NCBI GenBank assembly: GCA_938040985.1
Contig: CALHZD010000155.1
Location: 1 to 51,992, forward strand
Length of the DNA stretch: 51,992 nt
Direction: 5' to 3'
Source of the DNA: an uncultured Propionivibrio sp.
GTDB lineage: Bacteria > Pseudomonadota > Gammaproteobacteria > Burkholderiales > Rhodocyclaceae
The notes beneath the pieces are model-generated. The model did no database searches and was not told where the DNA came from. It was given only the letters and a program-made list of their open reading frames with translations. The translations under genes were made by a program, and so were the position numbers. Every line of letters begins with the position of its first letter. Within the stretch, counting starts at the first letter, position 1. Below are positions 26,486 through 35,141 of this stretch, one piece after another.

Positions 26486-26924
26486 GACGCAGCAAGCGAC
26501 TACGCCCCGGAAATTCAGTTGCCGACGGCGGCGCCGAAGTCGCCTTCAACGCCGCAGTACGCCCCGACCTGTTCAAACAACTCCTGCTGCACATCCGCGA
26601 CGAATGGGGTAACCCGACCGTCATCATCACCGAAAACGGCGCGCCAGCTTCCCGGGCAACGACGAACTGCAAGACAAGCAAGTGCACGACGAAAAACACA
26701 GCCGATACCTCGCCGCCCACATCGCCGCGATGAAAGCAGCGATGACAGGAAGTACAAACATTGCGGGCAGCCATGTCTGGTTCAGCCACGACAACATCGA
26801 ATGGTTCTCCGGCTACGGCAGCCGCTTCGGCATAATCTATGTGGATTTCAGAACCCAACAACGCACAGCTAAGGTGAGTACTGAAGTGTATAAACAGATT
26901 ATTCGGAAAACGGAAAAGAGCTGA
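26486..26924 (+). pseudogene. C-terminal remnant of a GH1 beta-glucosidase
   Basis: Two frames together match the last third of a family 1 glycosidase: VRPDLFKQLLLHIRDEWGN and TVIITENGA (the Glu in TENG is the GH1 nucleophile), then after a frameshift near 26642 SFPGNDELQDKQVHDEKH and FSHDNIEWFSGYGSRFG. The N-terminal barrel with the acid/base NEP motif is absent. It is a truncated remnant of an enzyme that hydrolyses beta-glucosides. Confidence 0.72.
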
Positions 26925-26999
26925 AAAATCGTTTGGATAAATAGAAAAAGTCGGATATCGCGCCCGACCTAAACACCTGTTTGACGCAATTAGGCCTCA

Positions 27000-27593
27000 T
27001 CAAATTTTTCTTTTGGATTGTTCACCGGCCAAACCGTGTAACAACAAGCCCAAAACATCCTGCGGCAGCTTTTGCGGCGACGCGGCATAGAGCGCAGTCA
27101 GTCGCGGATGGCGCATCAATACGTCTGCCTGACGGATGAACAGGTCGATGAGTTCCACAGGCAAATCGGGGGCAATCAGGCGGCGGCTTTGCAGGGTGTG
27201 GAAGAAATAGCGCATGAAGGCGTATTTTTCTTCGTTCAGCTCCTTGAAAAATCGTTCCAGTTCCAAATCGGCGTTCTCTCCGATGTCGCGCAGGAAGGCA
27301 GCGGAATAGAGTTCTTCAAACGATTGTCCTTGCAGGGCGAACACGGTTTCGGCGACTTCGCGCAGGCCGCAGCGCCGTTCCAACAGGCTTTCGAATTCGG
27401 CGCGGACACGGTCTTTCTGTTCGATAACGATTTCACGCAAGAGCGAGTTTTTGCCACCATAATGTTTGTAGAAGGTAACGCGGCTGACGGCTGCTTCTTC
27501 GCAGATTCTGCCCACGGATACAGCGGCAAAACCGTATTCGCGGAACAGGCGGCTAGCGGTGGCGATGATGGTTTGCTGTTTGCGGGCGGTCAT
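27000..27593 (-). CDS. TetR-family repressor
   Basis: A 197-residue TetR regulator. The helix-turn-helix (about 10-55) ends in VSRVTFYKHYGGKNSLL, the typical recognition helix and YKHY turn. The C-terminal ligand domain is helical and unassigned. It is divergent from the TonB receptor, separated by 273 bp that contain a promoter and an AT-rich palindrome; control of the receptor is a reasonable inference. Confidence 0.88.
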   Translation of the reverse strand: MTARKQQTIIATASRLFREYGFAAVSVGRICEEAAVSRVTFYKHYGGKNSLLREIVIEQKDRVRAEFESLLERRCGLREVAETVFALQGQSFEELYSAAFLRDIGENADLELERFFKELNEEKYAFMRYFFHTLQSRRLIAPDLPVELIDLFIRQADVLMRHPRLTALYAASPQKLPQDVLGLLLHGLAGEQSKRKI

Positions 27594-27628
27594 CGTTGTT
27601 TGTTGTTTGTTTGATGGCTTTCAGACGC

Positions 27629-27701
27629 AATAGAGCTGAAACAATTATTTTTTCAGTACAAGGCGAGCCGACGCCGTATGAAGTGAAGTATTTTAGCTAT
27701 A
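27629..27701. repeat. Short Correia-like element (R6 subtype)
   Basis: About 73 bp: AATAGAGCTGAAACAATTAT, then CAGTACAAGGCGAGCCGACG, ending TTTTAGCTATA. The left arm is nearly the same as that of R6. It lies upstream of the tetR gene, in its promoter region. Confidence 0.6.
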
Positions 27702-27783
27702 TTTTATGAAATCATGATTTTCCTACGGTATTCGGCTGTCCACAAACCGCATTTCGTTGCAAAATCATGCTTTTGATAAGTAC

Positions 27784-27832
27784 TTGTATTCCTCTACCCC
27801 TCTTCCTATAATTTACAAAAATAGTAATTTTT
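27784..27832 (+). promoter_or_regulatory. Promoter and probable operator of the TonB receptor gene
   Basis: TTGTAT (27784-27789), a 17-bp spacer and TATAAT (27807-27812) form a good sigma-70 promoter pointing at the receptor. Directly downstream AAAAAT-AGTA-ATTTTT (27817-27832) is a palindrome where a repressor would block transcription; the divergent TetR protein is the obvious candidate. A Fur site was looked for and no clear match was seen. Confidence 0.55.
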
Positions 27833-27866
27833 ATATAAATATGTAAACCCCAAAAGGGCTAAGGAA

Positions 27867-29912
27867 ATGCAGAAAACCACCCTCCGCCACCTGCCCCTGC
27901 TGCTTGCCGCCGCTTTCGCTTCCGAATGGATTTACGCCGCCAATGTGGCACAGGACACCGAACAGGTGCAATTGGAAGAAGTCGTCGTAACTGGCGAACG
28001 CGTCAACCGTAGCGGCTTTGAAACCGCTACGTCTAACCGCGTCTTCACCACGCCCGACATCGACCGCAGCGGCCACAATCTTTCCGCCACTGACCTGCTC
28101 AAACAGACCGTAAATACCGTCGATTTGGGCAGCGGCAACGATTTGCCGACCATGCGCGGCGTGGATGGATCGGGCCCAGCAGTGGGCGCAGTGGCGTTTT
28201 TCGCAGGCACGCGTCCGCGCCTGAACCTGTCCATAGACGGCCGCTCTGCCACCTACAACGAATACGCCTTCGGCAAGCAGTCGCTGTGGGACATGCAGCA
28301 GGTGGAAGTCTTGCGCGGGCCGCAAAGCCATGTGCGCGGTCAGAACGCGGTGGCGGGCGCGGTAGTGATGCGTTCCAAAGATCCGACCGACGAATGGGAA
28401 GGCGCAGTCCGCCTAGGTTTAGGCAATCAGAAAACGCACAACATCGCCGGCGTGGTGTCCGGCCCGATAATAAAAAACAACCTTGCCTTCCGCTTGAGCG
28501 CGGAGCAGCAGCAGCGCGAAAGCTACGAACCGTTCGTATCCTACGAGCCGACGGGTAACCCGCGCCGCGTGGAAAACACCAACGTGCGCTTCAAGCTCTT
28601 GTTCACGCCTGAAAATAATCCCGACTTTTATAGCCGCCTGACGCTGAACCACATCCGCTCCCGCGCGCCGCAGAACGAAATCATGGGCAACACCGCCAGC
28701 CGCCGCTTTCTAAAGGAAAAGCCCGTGTTCGTAACCGGCTCGACATCGGGCATCTGGGATGTATCGTGGCAGCTTAACGACTACCTGAAACTGGAAAACA
28801 AACTGGTTTACAGTAGCTACCACAACGAACGTTTGCACTTACCGATGACCGTCAATCCCCAAGGCGTGCCGGCTGAACTCAAAGGCCGCGAGCTGGAATG
28901 GGAACCTGTGCTGCATTTCAGTAACAAAGGCCGTCTGAAAGGCTTTGCCGGACTGCACTACTTCCACAGCAAGCAGGACGAATGGGTGGATATCCGCAGC
29001 GTCGGCGGCCGCAACACCTTTGACGACCACAACAGCGTGCGCGCCCTGTTTGCCGAAGCCACTTACAGCCCCACCGAAAAATGGGACATCACCGTCGCAG
29101 GCAGGCTGGAAAAAGAAACGCACCAACGAAACGGCGGCAGCGGCGCACTGCGTCTCGATTTAGGCAAGGGACAGACCGTCTTCCTACCCAAGATCGACAT
29201 CGCCTTCAAACCCACCGACCAATGGGTCAGCGGCATCAAAACCGCGCGCGGCTACAACCCCGGCGGCGCAGGCATCACCTTCGGACGCCCCGTCGTAACC
29301 TACGCCTACGAACCCGAGTATGTAAACAACTACGAGTGGTACACCCGCTGGCGCAGCGCAAACCGCCGCCTGCAACTGTCTGGCAACCTGTTCGTGAACC
29401 ACTACCGCGACATGCAGCTTCCCTTCTATCTCGGCACCAACTCAGTGGTCATTCGCAACGCCAAAAAAGTCCACACCTACGGTGCGGAACTCGGTGCCGA
29501 CTGGCAGGCAACCGACAGCCTGAAACTCACCACAGGCTTAGGTCTGCTGCATACCAAAATCAGAAGTTATCCCGACAGCGGTATCGAAGGTAACAAACTC
29601 GGCCGCGCGCCCAAGTACACCGCCAACATCGGAGTGAAATACCTGAACCCGAACGGCTGGGAAGCAGGCGGCGACGTGCGCTTCTACAGCGGCTACTATT
29701 CCGCCGCCGACAATGCCGAATCGGGCAAAATCAGCGCATATAGCCAAGTCAATCTCTACACCGCCTACAACTTCAAACAAGGCCGCGTCTCGCTCTACGC
29801 CGACAACGTGTTCAACCGCCACCGCCCCATATTCATCTCCGGCTCCGACCGCCAAGACGCCCTCTACCAACGCCCCAGAAGCGTGGGCGTGAGTGGAGAA
29901 TGGAAGTTTTAA
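27867..29912 (+). CDS. TonB-dependent outer membrane siderophore-type receptor
   Basis: A 681-residue outer-membrane receptor: signal peptide (about 1-25), a TonB box LEEVVVTG near 36-43, a plug domain to about residue 170 (DLLKQTVN, LSIDGR, VEVLRGPQS...GAVVMRS), then a 22-strand barrel ending in Phe (WKF), as outer-membrane assembly requires. It imports ferric siderophores or similar ligands with TonB energy. The divergent TetR and the downstream MFS suggest a regulated uptake cassette. Mucosa-type uptake words flank its 3' end. Confidence 0.93.
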   Translation: MQKTTLRHLPLLLAAAFASEWIYAANVAQDTEQVQLEEVVVTGERVNRSGFETATSNRVFTTPDIDRSGHNLSATDLLKQTVNTVDLGSGNDLPTMRGVDGSGPAVGAVAFFAGTRPRLNLSIDGRSATYNEYAFGKQSLWDMQQVEVLRGPQSHVRGQNAVAGAVVMRSKDPTDEWEGAVRLGLGNQKTHNIAGVVSGPIIKNNLAFRLSAEQQQRESYEPFVSYEPTGNPRRVENTNVRFKLLFTPENNPDFYSRLTLNHIRSRAPQNEIMGNTASRRFLKEKPVFVTGSTSGIWDVSWQLNDYLKLENKLVYSSYHNERLHLPMTVNPQGVPAELKGRELEWEPVLHFSNKGRLKGFAGLHYFHSKQDEWVDIRSVGGRNTFDDHNSVRALFAEATYSPTEKWDITVAGRLEKETHQRNGGSGALRLDLGKGQTVFLPKIDIAFKPTDQWVSGIKTARGYNPGGAGITFGRPVVTYAYEPEYVNNYEWYTRWRSANRRLQLSGNLFVNHYRDMQLPFYLGTNSVVIRNAKKVHTYGAELGADWQATDSLKLTTGLGLLHTKIRSYPDSGIEGNKLGRAPKYTANIGVKYLNPNGWEAGGDVRFYSGYYSAADNAESGKISAYSQVNLYTAYNFKQGRVSLYADNVFNRHRPIFISGSDRQDALYQRPRSVGVSGEWKF

Positions 29913-29944
29913 GGTACAGGCAAAATGAAATAACCGCCGAAACA

Positions 29945-30012
29945 GAAAGGTCATCTGAAAGCAAAGCTTCAACGAAGTTAAAACAAGGAAACCGCTTTTC
30001 AGACGACCTTTC
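29945..30012. repeat. Inverted pair of mucosa-type DNA uptake words
   Basis: GAAAGGTCATCTGAAA (29945-29960) and TTTCAGACGACCTTTC (29997-30012) are inverted. The second holds an exact AGGTCGTCTGAA read on the minus strand (29998-30009), the Neisseria mucosa dialect. Position after the receptor gene fits a terminator. Confidence 0.75.
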
Positions 30013-30137
30013 GGACAAACCGGCGACGTGCAGGTCGGCATTTATGCCCGGCACAACCCAACCCGATTCCGCCGCCTACTATCGGGCATTCATGCACGAC
30101 CTACTGCAACTGCCCCCAATACCTAAAGGAAACCCGA

Positions 30138-30536
30138 ATGCACTACTTCACCCCTGCCAAAGCCCTGCCCGAAGGCACTATCTACCTGACCGACCTGACC
30201 CAGGTCGCCGATTTTGCCGACTGGCTGGCCGAATTTGGAACCCTGTTAAACCAAAACCACCGCTTCGCCACCGTCTGTACCCCCATGCAGCGGGAGGTAA
30301 GCGACGAGCAGCGCATTGCCGACCGCAAAGACTACATCGCCTGGATAAAGGCGCACCAAACGCAGCTTGCCGAACGCTGCGCCGCCATGCTGCTCATCGA
30401 ACCCGATGCCGCGCAACTGGAATTCTTCCGCGAACAATCGTCCAAACTTGCCTCCGCATTGGGTGTGAACTACATCGCTGAAGCGGACGAGGTAAGTGCC
30501 ATGCGAAAGGCGGAAGAAGCGTTGAAGGCAATCTGA
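30138..30536 (+). CDS. Hypothetical 132-residue protein
   Basis: A soluble acidic protein without a signal peptide. I do not recognise a domain. It is rich in Ala and Glu with mixed helix and strand character; LTDLTQVADFADWLAEFG and AERCAAMLLIEPDAAQLEFF are its most distinctive parts. AAAGGAAACC precedes the ATG. It sits inside the uptake cassette between uptake-word hairpins, so it probably arrived with it. Confidence 0.7.
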   Translation: MHYFTPAKALPEGTIYLTDLTQVADFADWLAEFGTLLNQNHRFATVCTPMQREVSDEQRIADRKDYIAWIKAHQTQLAERCAAMLLIEPDAAQLEFFREQSSKLASALGVNYIAEADEVSAMRKAEEALKAI

Positions 30537-30559
30537 AAAGCCTTCAGACGACATTGCAA
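30532..30559. repeat. DNA uptake word hairpin
   Basis: GGCAATCTGAAAAGCC followed by TTCAGACGACAT (30543-30554) forms an imperfect hairpin over the stop of the hypothetical gene. The second word is ATGTCGTCTGAA on the minus strand, a variant of the mucosa dialect. Confidence 0.6.
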
Positions 30560-30658
30560 AAACCGCATTCGATTATGCGTACACAAACTCGAATTCTTGC
30601 ACCAAATCAGATGCATGCTACGGCCGACAATGTACATCTCGCGGGTTGCCGTTTCCAA

Positions 30659-30996
30659 TTAGCGGGGCAATTCCGAGCGGAGTAGCTCCGCCTCGAATGC
30701 AGCATTCAGGTGAAATACGATATTGGTTCGGGTAACGCGGAAGTCTTCCATAGAGACTTTATTACCGCCTTCGGCATAACAGCGGACGAAATCCACCCCT
30801 TTGCTTCGGCTTTCAGAGTCATAATCGTCCTGGTGCAGGAAGCCAGCGCGGAAGCGAGATAATCGGTCGTGGCTATAAAACTGCCCTTGCCGCCCGCAGC
30901 CTGCGGGCCGTCTGAGTAAACAGCCTGACCGTCCGCAAGATAGGCGTCCTTCTGGCGCAAGCTGTTTTAGGATTCGGTCATTACGGTAACGGTCAT
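30659..30996 (-). pseudogene. OsmC/Ohr-family gene with a stop and a frameshift
   Basis: The start at 30996 follows AAAGGA and opens MTVTVMTES, then a TAA at 30967-30969. The same frame continues NSLRQKDAYLADGQAVYSD and YLASALASC, matching OsmC-like thiol peroxidases (the Cys is one of the two catalytic cysteines). Near 30805 the frame shifts to VDFVRCYAEGG and ends FRVTRTNIVFHLN...SELPR at 30659. It has two lesions, so it is dead. Family members reduce organic hydroperoxides. Confidence 0.75.
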
Positions 30997-31118
30997 AAAT
31001 AATCCTTTAATTAATAAAGCGGGGCGGTATGGTTTAACACAGTATGCGGTTTGGGTTGCCAACCCCTGCGGCTTTCAAACAGCCTTTTGCCCCCGCCCCA
31101 ACCAAGGAAAATCAAACC

Positions 31119-32336
31119 ATGCCCCAAGCTCCCGCCCTGCGCGACTGGCTGTTACTCATACTCGGCAGCACCTACAAATTCACACTGACCGGCTTTTATC
31201 TGGTCGCGCTTATCGCCATTCTGAAAAATCACGGCTACAGCCTAGACCGGTTGAGCTGGATACATTTAATCGGCGGCATCGAAGCGGCGAAAGTGCTGTT
31301 TGCTGCGCTGATGGAACGCCGGATATCGGGACGGTTCGGGCGATTTCGCGGCTGGCTGCTGGCGGCGACGCTGGGACTGGCGGCGGTGTTCGCACTGATG
31401 ATGTCCGCCGATATCGTCGGCAATTTCCCGCTGCTTTTAGCCTGTTGCGCGCTGCTCTCAGCCATGTCCGCCGTGTACGGCTGCGCCATGCTGGGCCTGT
31501 CGTGCATCATCCTGCCGCGCCGCGAACGCGGTTTCGGCGGCGTGATTCAGACGATGGCGGCACGCGGCGGCAAGATGATAGGCGGTGCGCTGGTGCTGTG
31601 GCTGTACCAGGGATACGGGCAGACGGCGGCGGTGGGCTTCATGCTTGCATTCACGCTACTGGCACTGCTGCAACTTTTACTTTACCGCGAGCCGGAAAGC
31701 CCGACGGCGCCAGGCGGTTTGAAAGAACTGGCAGTACGGCTGGTTTCCTTTTGGCAGCAGCCTGAAACCGGCTGGCGATGGCTGGCGCTGCTGTTGTCGG
31801 TTGCCGCGCCCTATGCTTTTGCGGCGGCAACCTTCGTACCGAAACTGGCGGATTTGGGTTTCGACCCGAAACAGACGGGCGGTATTTTGGCGGTGGGCAT
31901 CCCCGTTGCCTGCCTGATCGTTACGCCGCTCTCGGGCTGGCTGTCGCGCCGTCATCCGCGCCGCAAACTCGTTTTCCTGCTCTACGCGCTGCAACTGCCG
32001 CTCTTGGCATCTATGACCGCCATCGACGCGCTCGCCCGCGTCCAGCCGTGGCTGCCGCCTGCGTTAATTATCGCGTTGAGTCTGAGCTACACGCTGCTAC
32101 TGCCGGTAATACTCGCCTTGGTAATGGACAAATCCGACCGCGCCACCGCCGCACTCGACAGCAGCCTGCAATTTTCCGTTGTCCTTATCGGTAGCTACGC
32201 AGTAGGCTTTGCCGCTCTGCGGCTGGCGAAACTTTTGGGCTACGCGCAAGCCTATTGGGTGGCGGTGGGGCTAGCGCTGCTGGTGGGCTGGGTGCTGTGT
32301 GCATGCCGGCGGTTGTTTGACGCGAGCGAACTGTAA
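31119..32336 (+). CDS. MFS transporter, RhtX/FptX-like siderophore uptake
   Basis: A 405-residue inner-membrane protein with about 12 hydrophobic helices. The sequence resembles permeases that move ferri-siderophores across the inner membrane (RhtX/FptX) and AmpG-like carriers; PKLADLGFDPKQTGG is the family-like loop between helices 7 and 8. With the receptor upstream it would complete outer- and inner-membrane import. AAGGAAAATC precedes the ATG. The substrate assignment is inferred from context as much as sequence. Confidence 0.8.
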   Translation: MPQAPALRDWLLLILGSTYKFTLTGFYLVALIAILKNHGYSLDRLSWIHLIGGIEAAKVLFAALMERRISGRFGRFRGWLLAATLGLAAVFALMMSADIVGNFPLLLACCALLSAMSAVYGCAMLGLSCIILPRRERGFGGVIQTMAARGGKMIGGALVLWLYQGYGQTAAVGFMLAFTLLALLQLLLYREPESPTAPGGLKELAVRLVSFWQQPETGWRWLALLLSVAAPYAFAAATFVPKLADLGFDPKQTGGILAVGIPVACLIVTPLSGWLSRRHPRRKLVFLLYALQLPLLASMTAIDALARVQPWLPPALIIALSLSYTLLLPVILALVMDKSDRATAALDSSLQFSVVLIGSYAVGFAALRLAKLLGYAQAYWVAVGLALLVGWVLCACRRLFDASEL

Positions 32337-32348
32337 ATTAAAGAAGCA

Positions 32349-32446
32349 GACCGTCTGAAAGGGTAAATCGAGTAAAGATCCATATTGGATTTTATCTTTC
32401 AAATAATGCGGTTAAACGGCTATTTTCTACTTTCAGACTGCCTGTT
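32349..32446. repeat. Uptake-like words bounding the cassette
   Basis: CAGACCGTCTGAAAG (from about 32348) and CTTTCAGACTGCCTG (about 32431-32445) are inverted and share the CGTCTGAA / TTCAGAC core of Neisseria uptake words. They lie at the right edge of the iron-uptake cassette, before a truncated gene of ordinary composition. Confidence 0.55.
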
Positions 32447-32496
32447 GAGGCAACGCGGGACAAAACCTGCCCCGCTCGCATTGATGAAATTCGTGC

Positions 32497-33156
32497 ATGG
32501 CCCCTAGCGAAGCGGCCCCGTTTATCGCCCGCCGTCCGCCCGTTATCATGTCCAACCTGCAAATATTTGTTCAGGGCATGCTGTTCGTCCTGCTCATTCA
32601 GTTCTGCGTGCTGGCGCTGGGTTACCTCATCCCCAATTACGCCCAGCTTGCCAACGGCACCAGCGCTACCCTGTCCGGCCTGTTGCTTCTGCCCGGCTGT
32701 CTGCTGGGCGCCTGCATCGCCCCCATCAGCGGCGCCGTTTACGACCGCTTCGGCGCGCGCAAACCCATCCTGAGCGGCGCGCTGATCCTGCTCGCCACCC
32801 TGACCGCCTTCGCCATTCTGGGGCAAATCCTGACCACCGCCCTTTTCATGAGTATCTACACGGCTTACTGCCTCGGCCAGGGCTTTGCGGTCGGCAACAC
32901 CACCACCCACAGCCTTGCCGCCCTGCCGCGCGAACAGTCTGCCGACGACAACGCCGTACTCAATACCCTGCAACAACTGGCCGGCGCCGTCGGCACATCC
33001 GTCGCCGCCAGCCTTGTCGCCAGCGCCCAACGGGCCAATCCAAGCCAGCTTGCCATAGCCACCCGCGACGGCAGCCAGCACGCGTTTATCTTGCTGGCGG
33101 CACTGGCATTCATCGCGCTCATCAGCGTCGGATGGGCACTGCGGCCGACGCGGTAA
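32497..33156 (+). pseudogene. C-terminal half of a DHA2-type MFS drug exporter
   Basis: About 219 residues with six hydrophobic helices that match the second half of EmrB/QacA-like 14-helix exporters (ALGYLIPNYAQL, GLLLLPGCLLGACIAP, GAVYDRFGARKP). The first half, with the energy-coupling motifs, is missing. The break falls at the right edge of the iron cassette, so the import probably removed the 5' part. A product is unlikely to work. Confidence 0.75.
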
Positions 33157-33177
33157 AACACGGCAACACAGATCATG

Positions 33178-33285
33178 TAACTCCCCATTCCAAGAAATCA
33201 TCCGAGTATGTTGGCGCGCCTTGCCATACTACCTATACTGTCTGGGCGCGCCGCCTTCTCAGCTCAACTCTGGGGACGGAAATAA
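33178..33285. repeat. Correia-like element (R7)
   Basis: About 106 bp. The left arm is CCCCATTCCAAGAAATCATC with GAGTATGTTGGCGCGCC; the core is CATACTACCTATACTGTCTG; the right arm GGCGCGCCGCCTTCTCAGCT then CTGGGGACGG. It reads in the opposite sense to R14. It follows the truncated MFS by 21 bp; the gap up to 33417 holds no gene. Confidence 0.75.
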
Positions 33286-33417
33286 GACGTGGAAAATTTG
33301 CCCATCATCATCTGTCAAATTTCTGCATATTTCAGTCCGATCGCCAAGCGAACTGCCCTACATCCCGCGCCCAACCTTTTTCACCCCGCCTTTTTTTAAC
33401 CCACAGGAGAAAACCTC

Positions 33418-34341
33418 ATGAAAAAGCGACTTGCCGCCCTGCTCATCGCTCTCGGCCTCAGCGCCGGCGTTCTGGCGCAAACCGCTCCGGCCACGACCGC
33501 ACCCAACGCCCCAGTCTTCAACCTGGAGAGCCGCGCCGTCAAACTCAACGACGGCCATACCATGCCCATCATCGGCCTCGGCGTCTTTATGCTCGACAAC
33601 CAGCAAGCCGAAGCCGCCGTGCTGACCGCGCTCAAAGACGGTTACCGCCTCATCGACACTGCTCACATCTACGGCAACGAAGAAGCCGTCGGCCGCGCTA
33701 TCAAACAATCCGGCATCCCGCGCAACCAGATTTTCCTCACCACCAAGCTATGGACGGCGGATTTCCCCCGTGCCGCCGCCGAAATCGACGCCATGCTCAA
33801 GCGCCTCGACACCGACTACATCGACCTCGTCCTGCTGCACCACCCCGCGGCGCACGACGCGGACGCCTACAAAGCGATGGAAGCGGCGGTGAAAGCGGGC
33901 AAAATCCGCTCTATTGGCCTCTCTAACTACTACGAAAAAGAATTCGCCGACATCATGAAAACCGCCACCATTCCGCCGGCGGTCGTGCAGAACGAAACCC
34001 ACCCCTACAACCAGTGGCGCACGCTCAAACCCACCTTCGCCCGCTACGGCACCGTGCCTGAAGCGTGGTACCCGCTGGGCGGCCGCGACCGCTACGGCAG
34101 GGGCGGCACGCAGACCCTATTTAAAGACCCGACCATCGCCGCGCTGGCGGAAAAACACCACAAAACTCCGGCGCAAATCATCCTGCGCTGGCATTTGCAG
34201 GACGGCAATGTCGCCATTCCCGGCTCGGCTAATCCGAAGCACATCCGCGAAAACATCGACATCTTCAATTTCAACCTGAGCGACGACGATATGGCGAAAA
34301 TCCGCGCGATGGACAAGCAGCAACGCTTCTCGACCTTCTGA
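33418..34341 (+). CDS. Exported aldo/keto reductase
   Basis: A 307-residue AKR with a Sec-type signal peptide (about 1-20, ending VLA-Q). The tetrad is complete: Asp80, Tyr85, Lys110, His141. The C-terminal NADPH site region reads IPGSANPKHIRENIDIF. It is related to the Tat-exported AKR at 1586-2488 but keeps no twin arginine. How it would obtain NADPH outside the cytosol is unclear. ACAGGAG lies before the ATG. Confidence 0.88.
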   Translation: MKKRLAALLIALGLSAGVLAQTAPATTAPNAPVFNLESRAVKLNDGHTMPIIGLGVFMLDNQQAEAAVLTALKDGYRLIDTAHIYGNEEAVGRAIKQSGIPRNQIFLTTKLWTADFPRAAAEIDAMLKRLDTDYIDLVLLHHPAAHDADAYKAMEAAVKAGKIRSIGLSNYYEKEFADIMKTATIPPAVVQNETHPYNQWRTLKPTFARYGTVPEAWYPLGGRDRYGRGGTQTLFKDPTIAALAEKHHKTPAQIILRWHLQDGNVAIPGSANPKHIRENIDIFNFNLSDDDMAKIRAMDKQQRFSTF

Positions 34342-34360
34342 ACCGACGGCAGCCAAGCCG

Positions 34361-34468
34361 GATAGTTGAGTAGATACAAAACGTTATAACGCGCACAGCC
34401 GCAGACAGCACAAGCCGTAATGGCGAGGCGGCGCAACGCCGTGACGGTTTCCCGGCTATTTGACTATC
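34361..34468. repeat. Correia-like element (R8), GATAGTTGA subtype
   Basis: It is 108 bp with ends GATAGTTGAGTAGATAC and, read backwards, GATAGTCAAATAGCCGG. The core is GCCGCAGACAGCACAAG, CCGTAATGGCGAGGCGG and CGCAACGCCGTGACGG, so only the arms differ from the other subtypes. Confidence 0.75.
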
Positions 34469-34565
34469 ACTGCGGTTCCTGCTTGCGCTGGCGCGTAGCG
34501 TGGGCAACGCGCTACACACGCTACGCGCTTCCCTGCTTGACGTGCGCCCAAAGAAAAAATCACAT

Positions 34566-34600
34566 AAAAAGCCCGCTCTCCACGTGAAGAGCGGGTTGGG
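34566..34600. terminator. GC hairpin, terminator-like on the minus strand
   Basis: CCCGCTCT / AGAGCGGG (34572-34579 with 34588-34595) with A5 upstream gives, on the minus strand, a stem followed by GCTTTTT. It may act in both directions. The surrounding 34469-34684 holds no gene. Confidence 0.5.
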
Positions 34601-34684
34601 CAATACGCACCGGCGATAAAATCTAACGGACTTATTGCCAAATCTTATTGCCCATTATTCACTTGTCCCTAATCGGAGAATCCC

Positions 34685-35110
34685 ATGAGCAGCGCCGAAC
34701 ACCTCTACCACGCCTGGCACGACGCCGCCAAAAACCGCGACACTGACGCCCTCATCGCCCTCTACCACGACGACGCCGAACTCGAATCGCCGCTCGTGCC
34801 CGTCATCATGCAGCGTGAGGACGGCACCCTGCGCGGCAAGGCGGAAATCCGCGCCTTCCTCGCAGAAGGGGCGCGCCGCCGCCCGAACGAATGGGTGCGC
34901 TGGTATCGCGACGCCCGCTACTACACCGGCGATGGCACCCTCATCTGGGAATACCCGCGCCAAACCCCGGACGGCAACCAGGTGGACATCCTCGAAGTCA
35001 TGCAGCACCGCGACGGGAAAATCTACCGCCACCGCATCTACTGGGGCTGGTTCGGCACACAAATGCTGATTCACTCCGCGCTCGCCAAACAGGGCAAAAC
35101 GCCGACATGA
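34685..35110 (+). CDS. NTF2-like/SnoaL-like protein
   Basis: A 141-residue protein of the cystatin-like NTF2 cone fold. The opening LYHAWHDAAKNRDTDALIAL and the DDAELESPL strand are typical of SnoaL-like steroid-isomerase relatives; the rest has alternating strands (VRWYRDARYY, DILEVMQHRDG). The family covers small isomerases, hydrolases and ligand binders, so no reaction is assigned. AATCGGAG lies upstream of the ATG. It is followed by the CPBP gene 31 bp later. Confidence 0.83.
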   Translation: MSSAEHLYHAWHDAAKNRDTDALIALYHDDAELESPLVPVIMQREDGTLRGKAEIRAFLAEGARRRPNEWVRWYRDARYYTGDGTLIWEYPRQTPDGNQVDILEVMQHRDGKIYRHRIYWGWFGTQMLIHSALAKQGKTPT

Positions 35111-35141
35111 ACCGCCGAGGCCGCCACCCGGAAGCCGCCCC

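Noticed and set aside
27867..32336. A complete siderophore biosynthesis locus
   Set aside because: Only uptake-type genes are present; no synthetase, hydroxylase or acyltransferase is seen.
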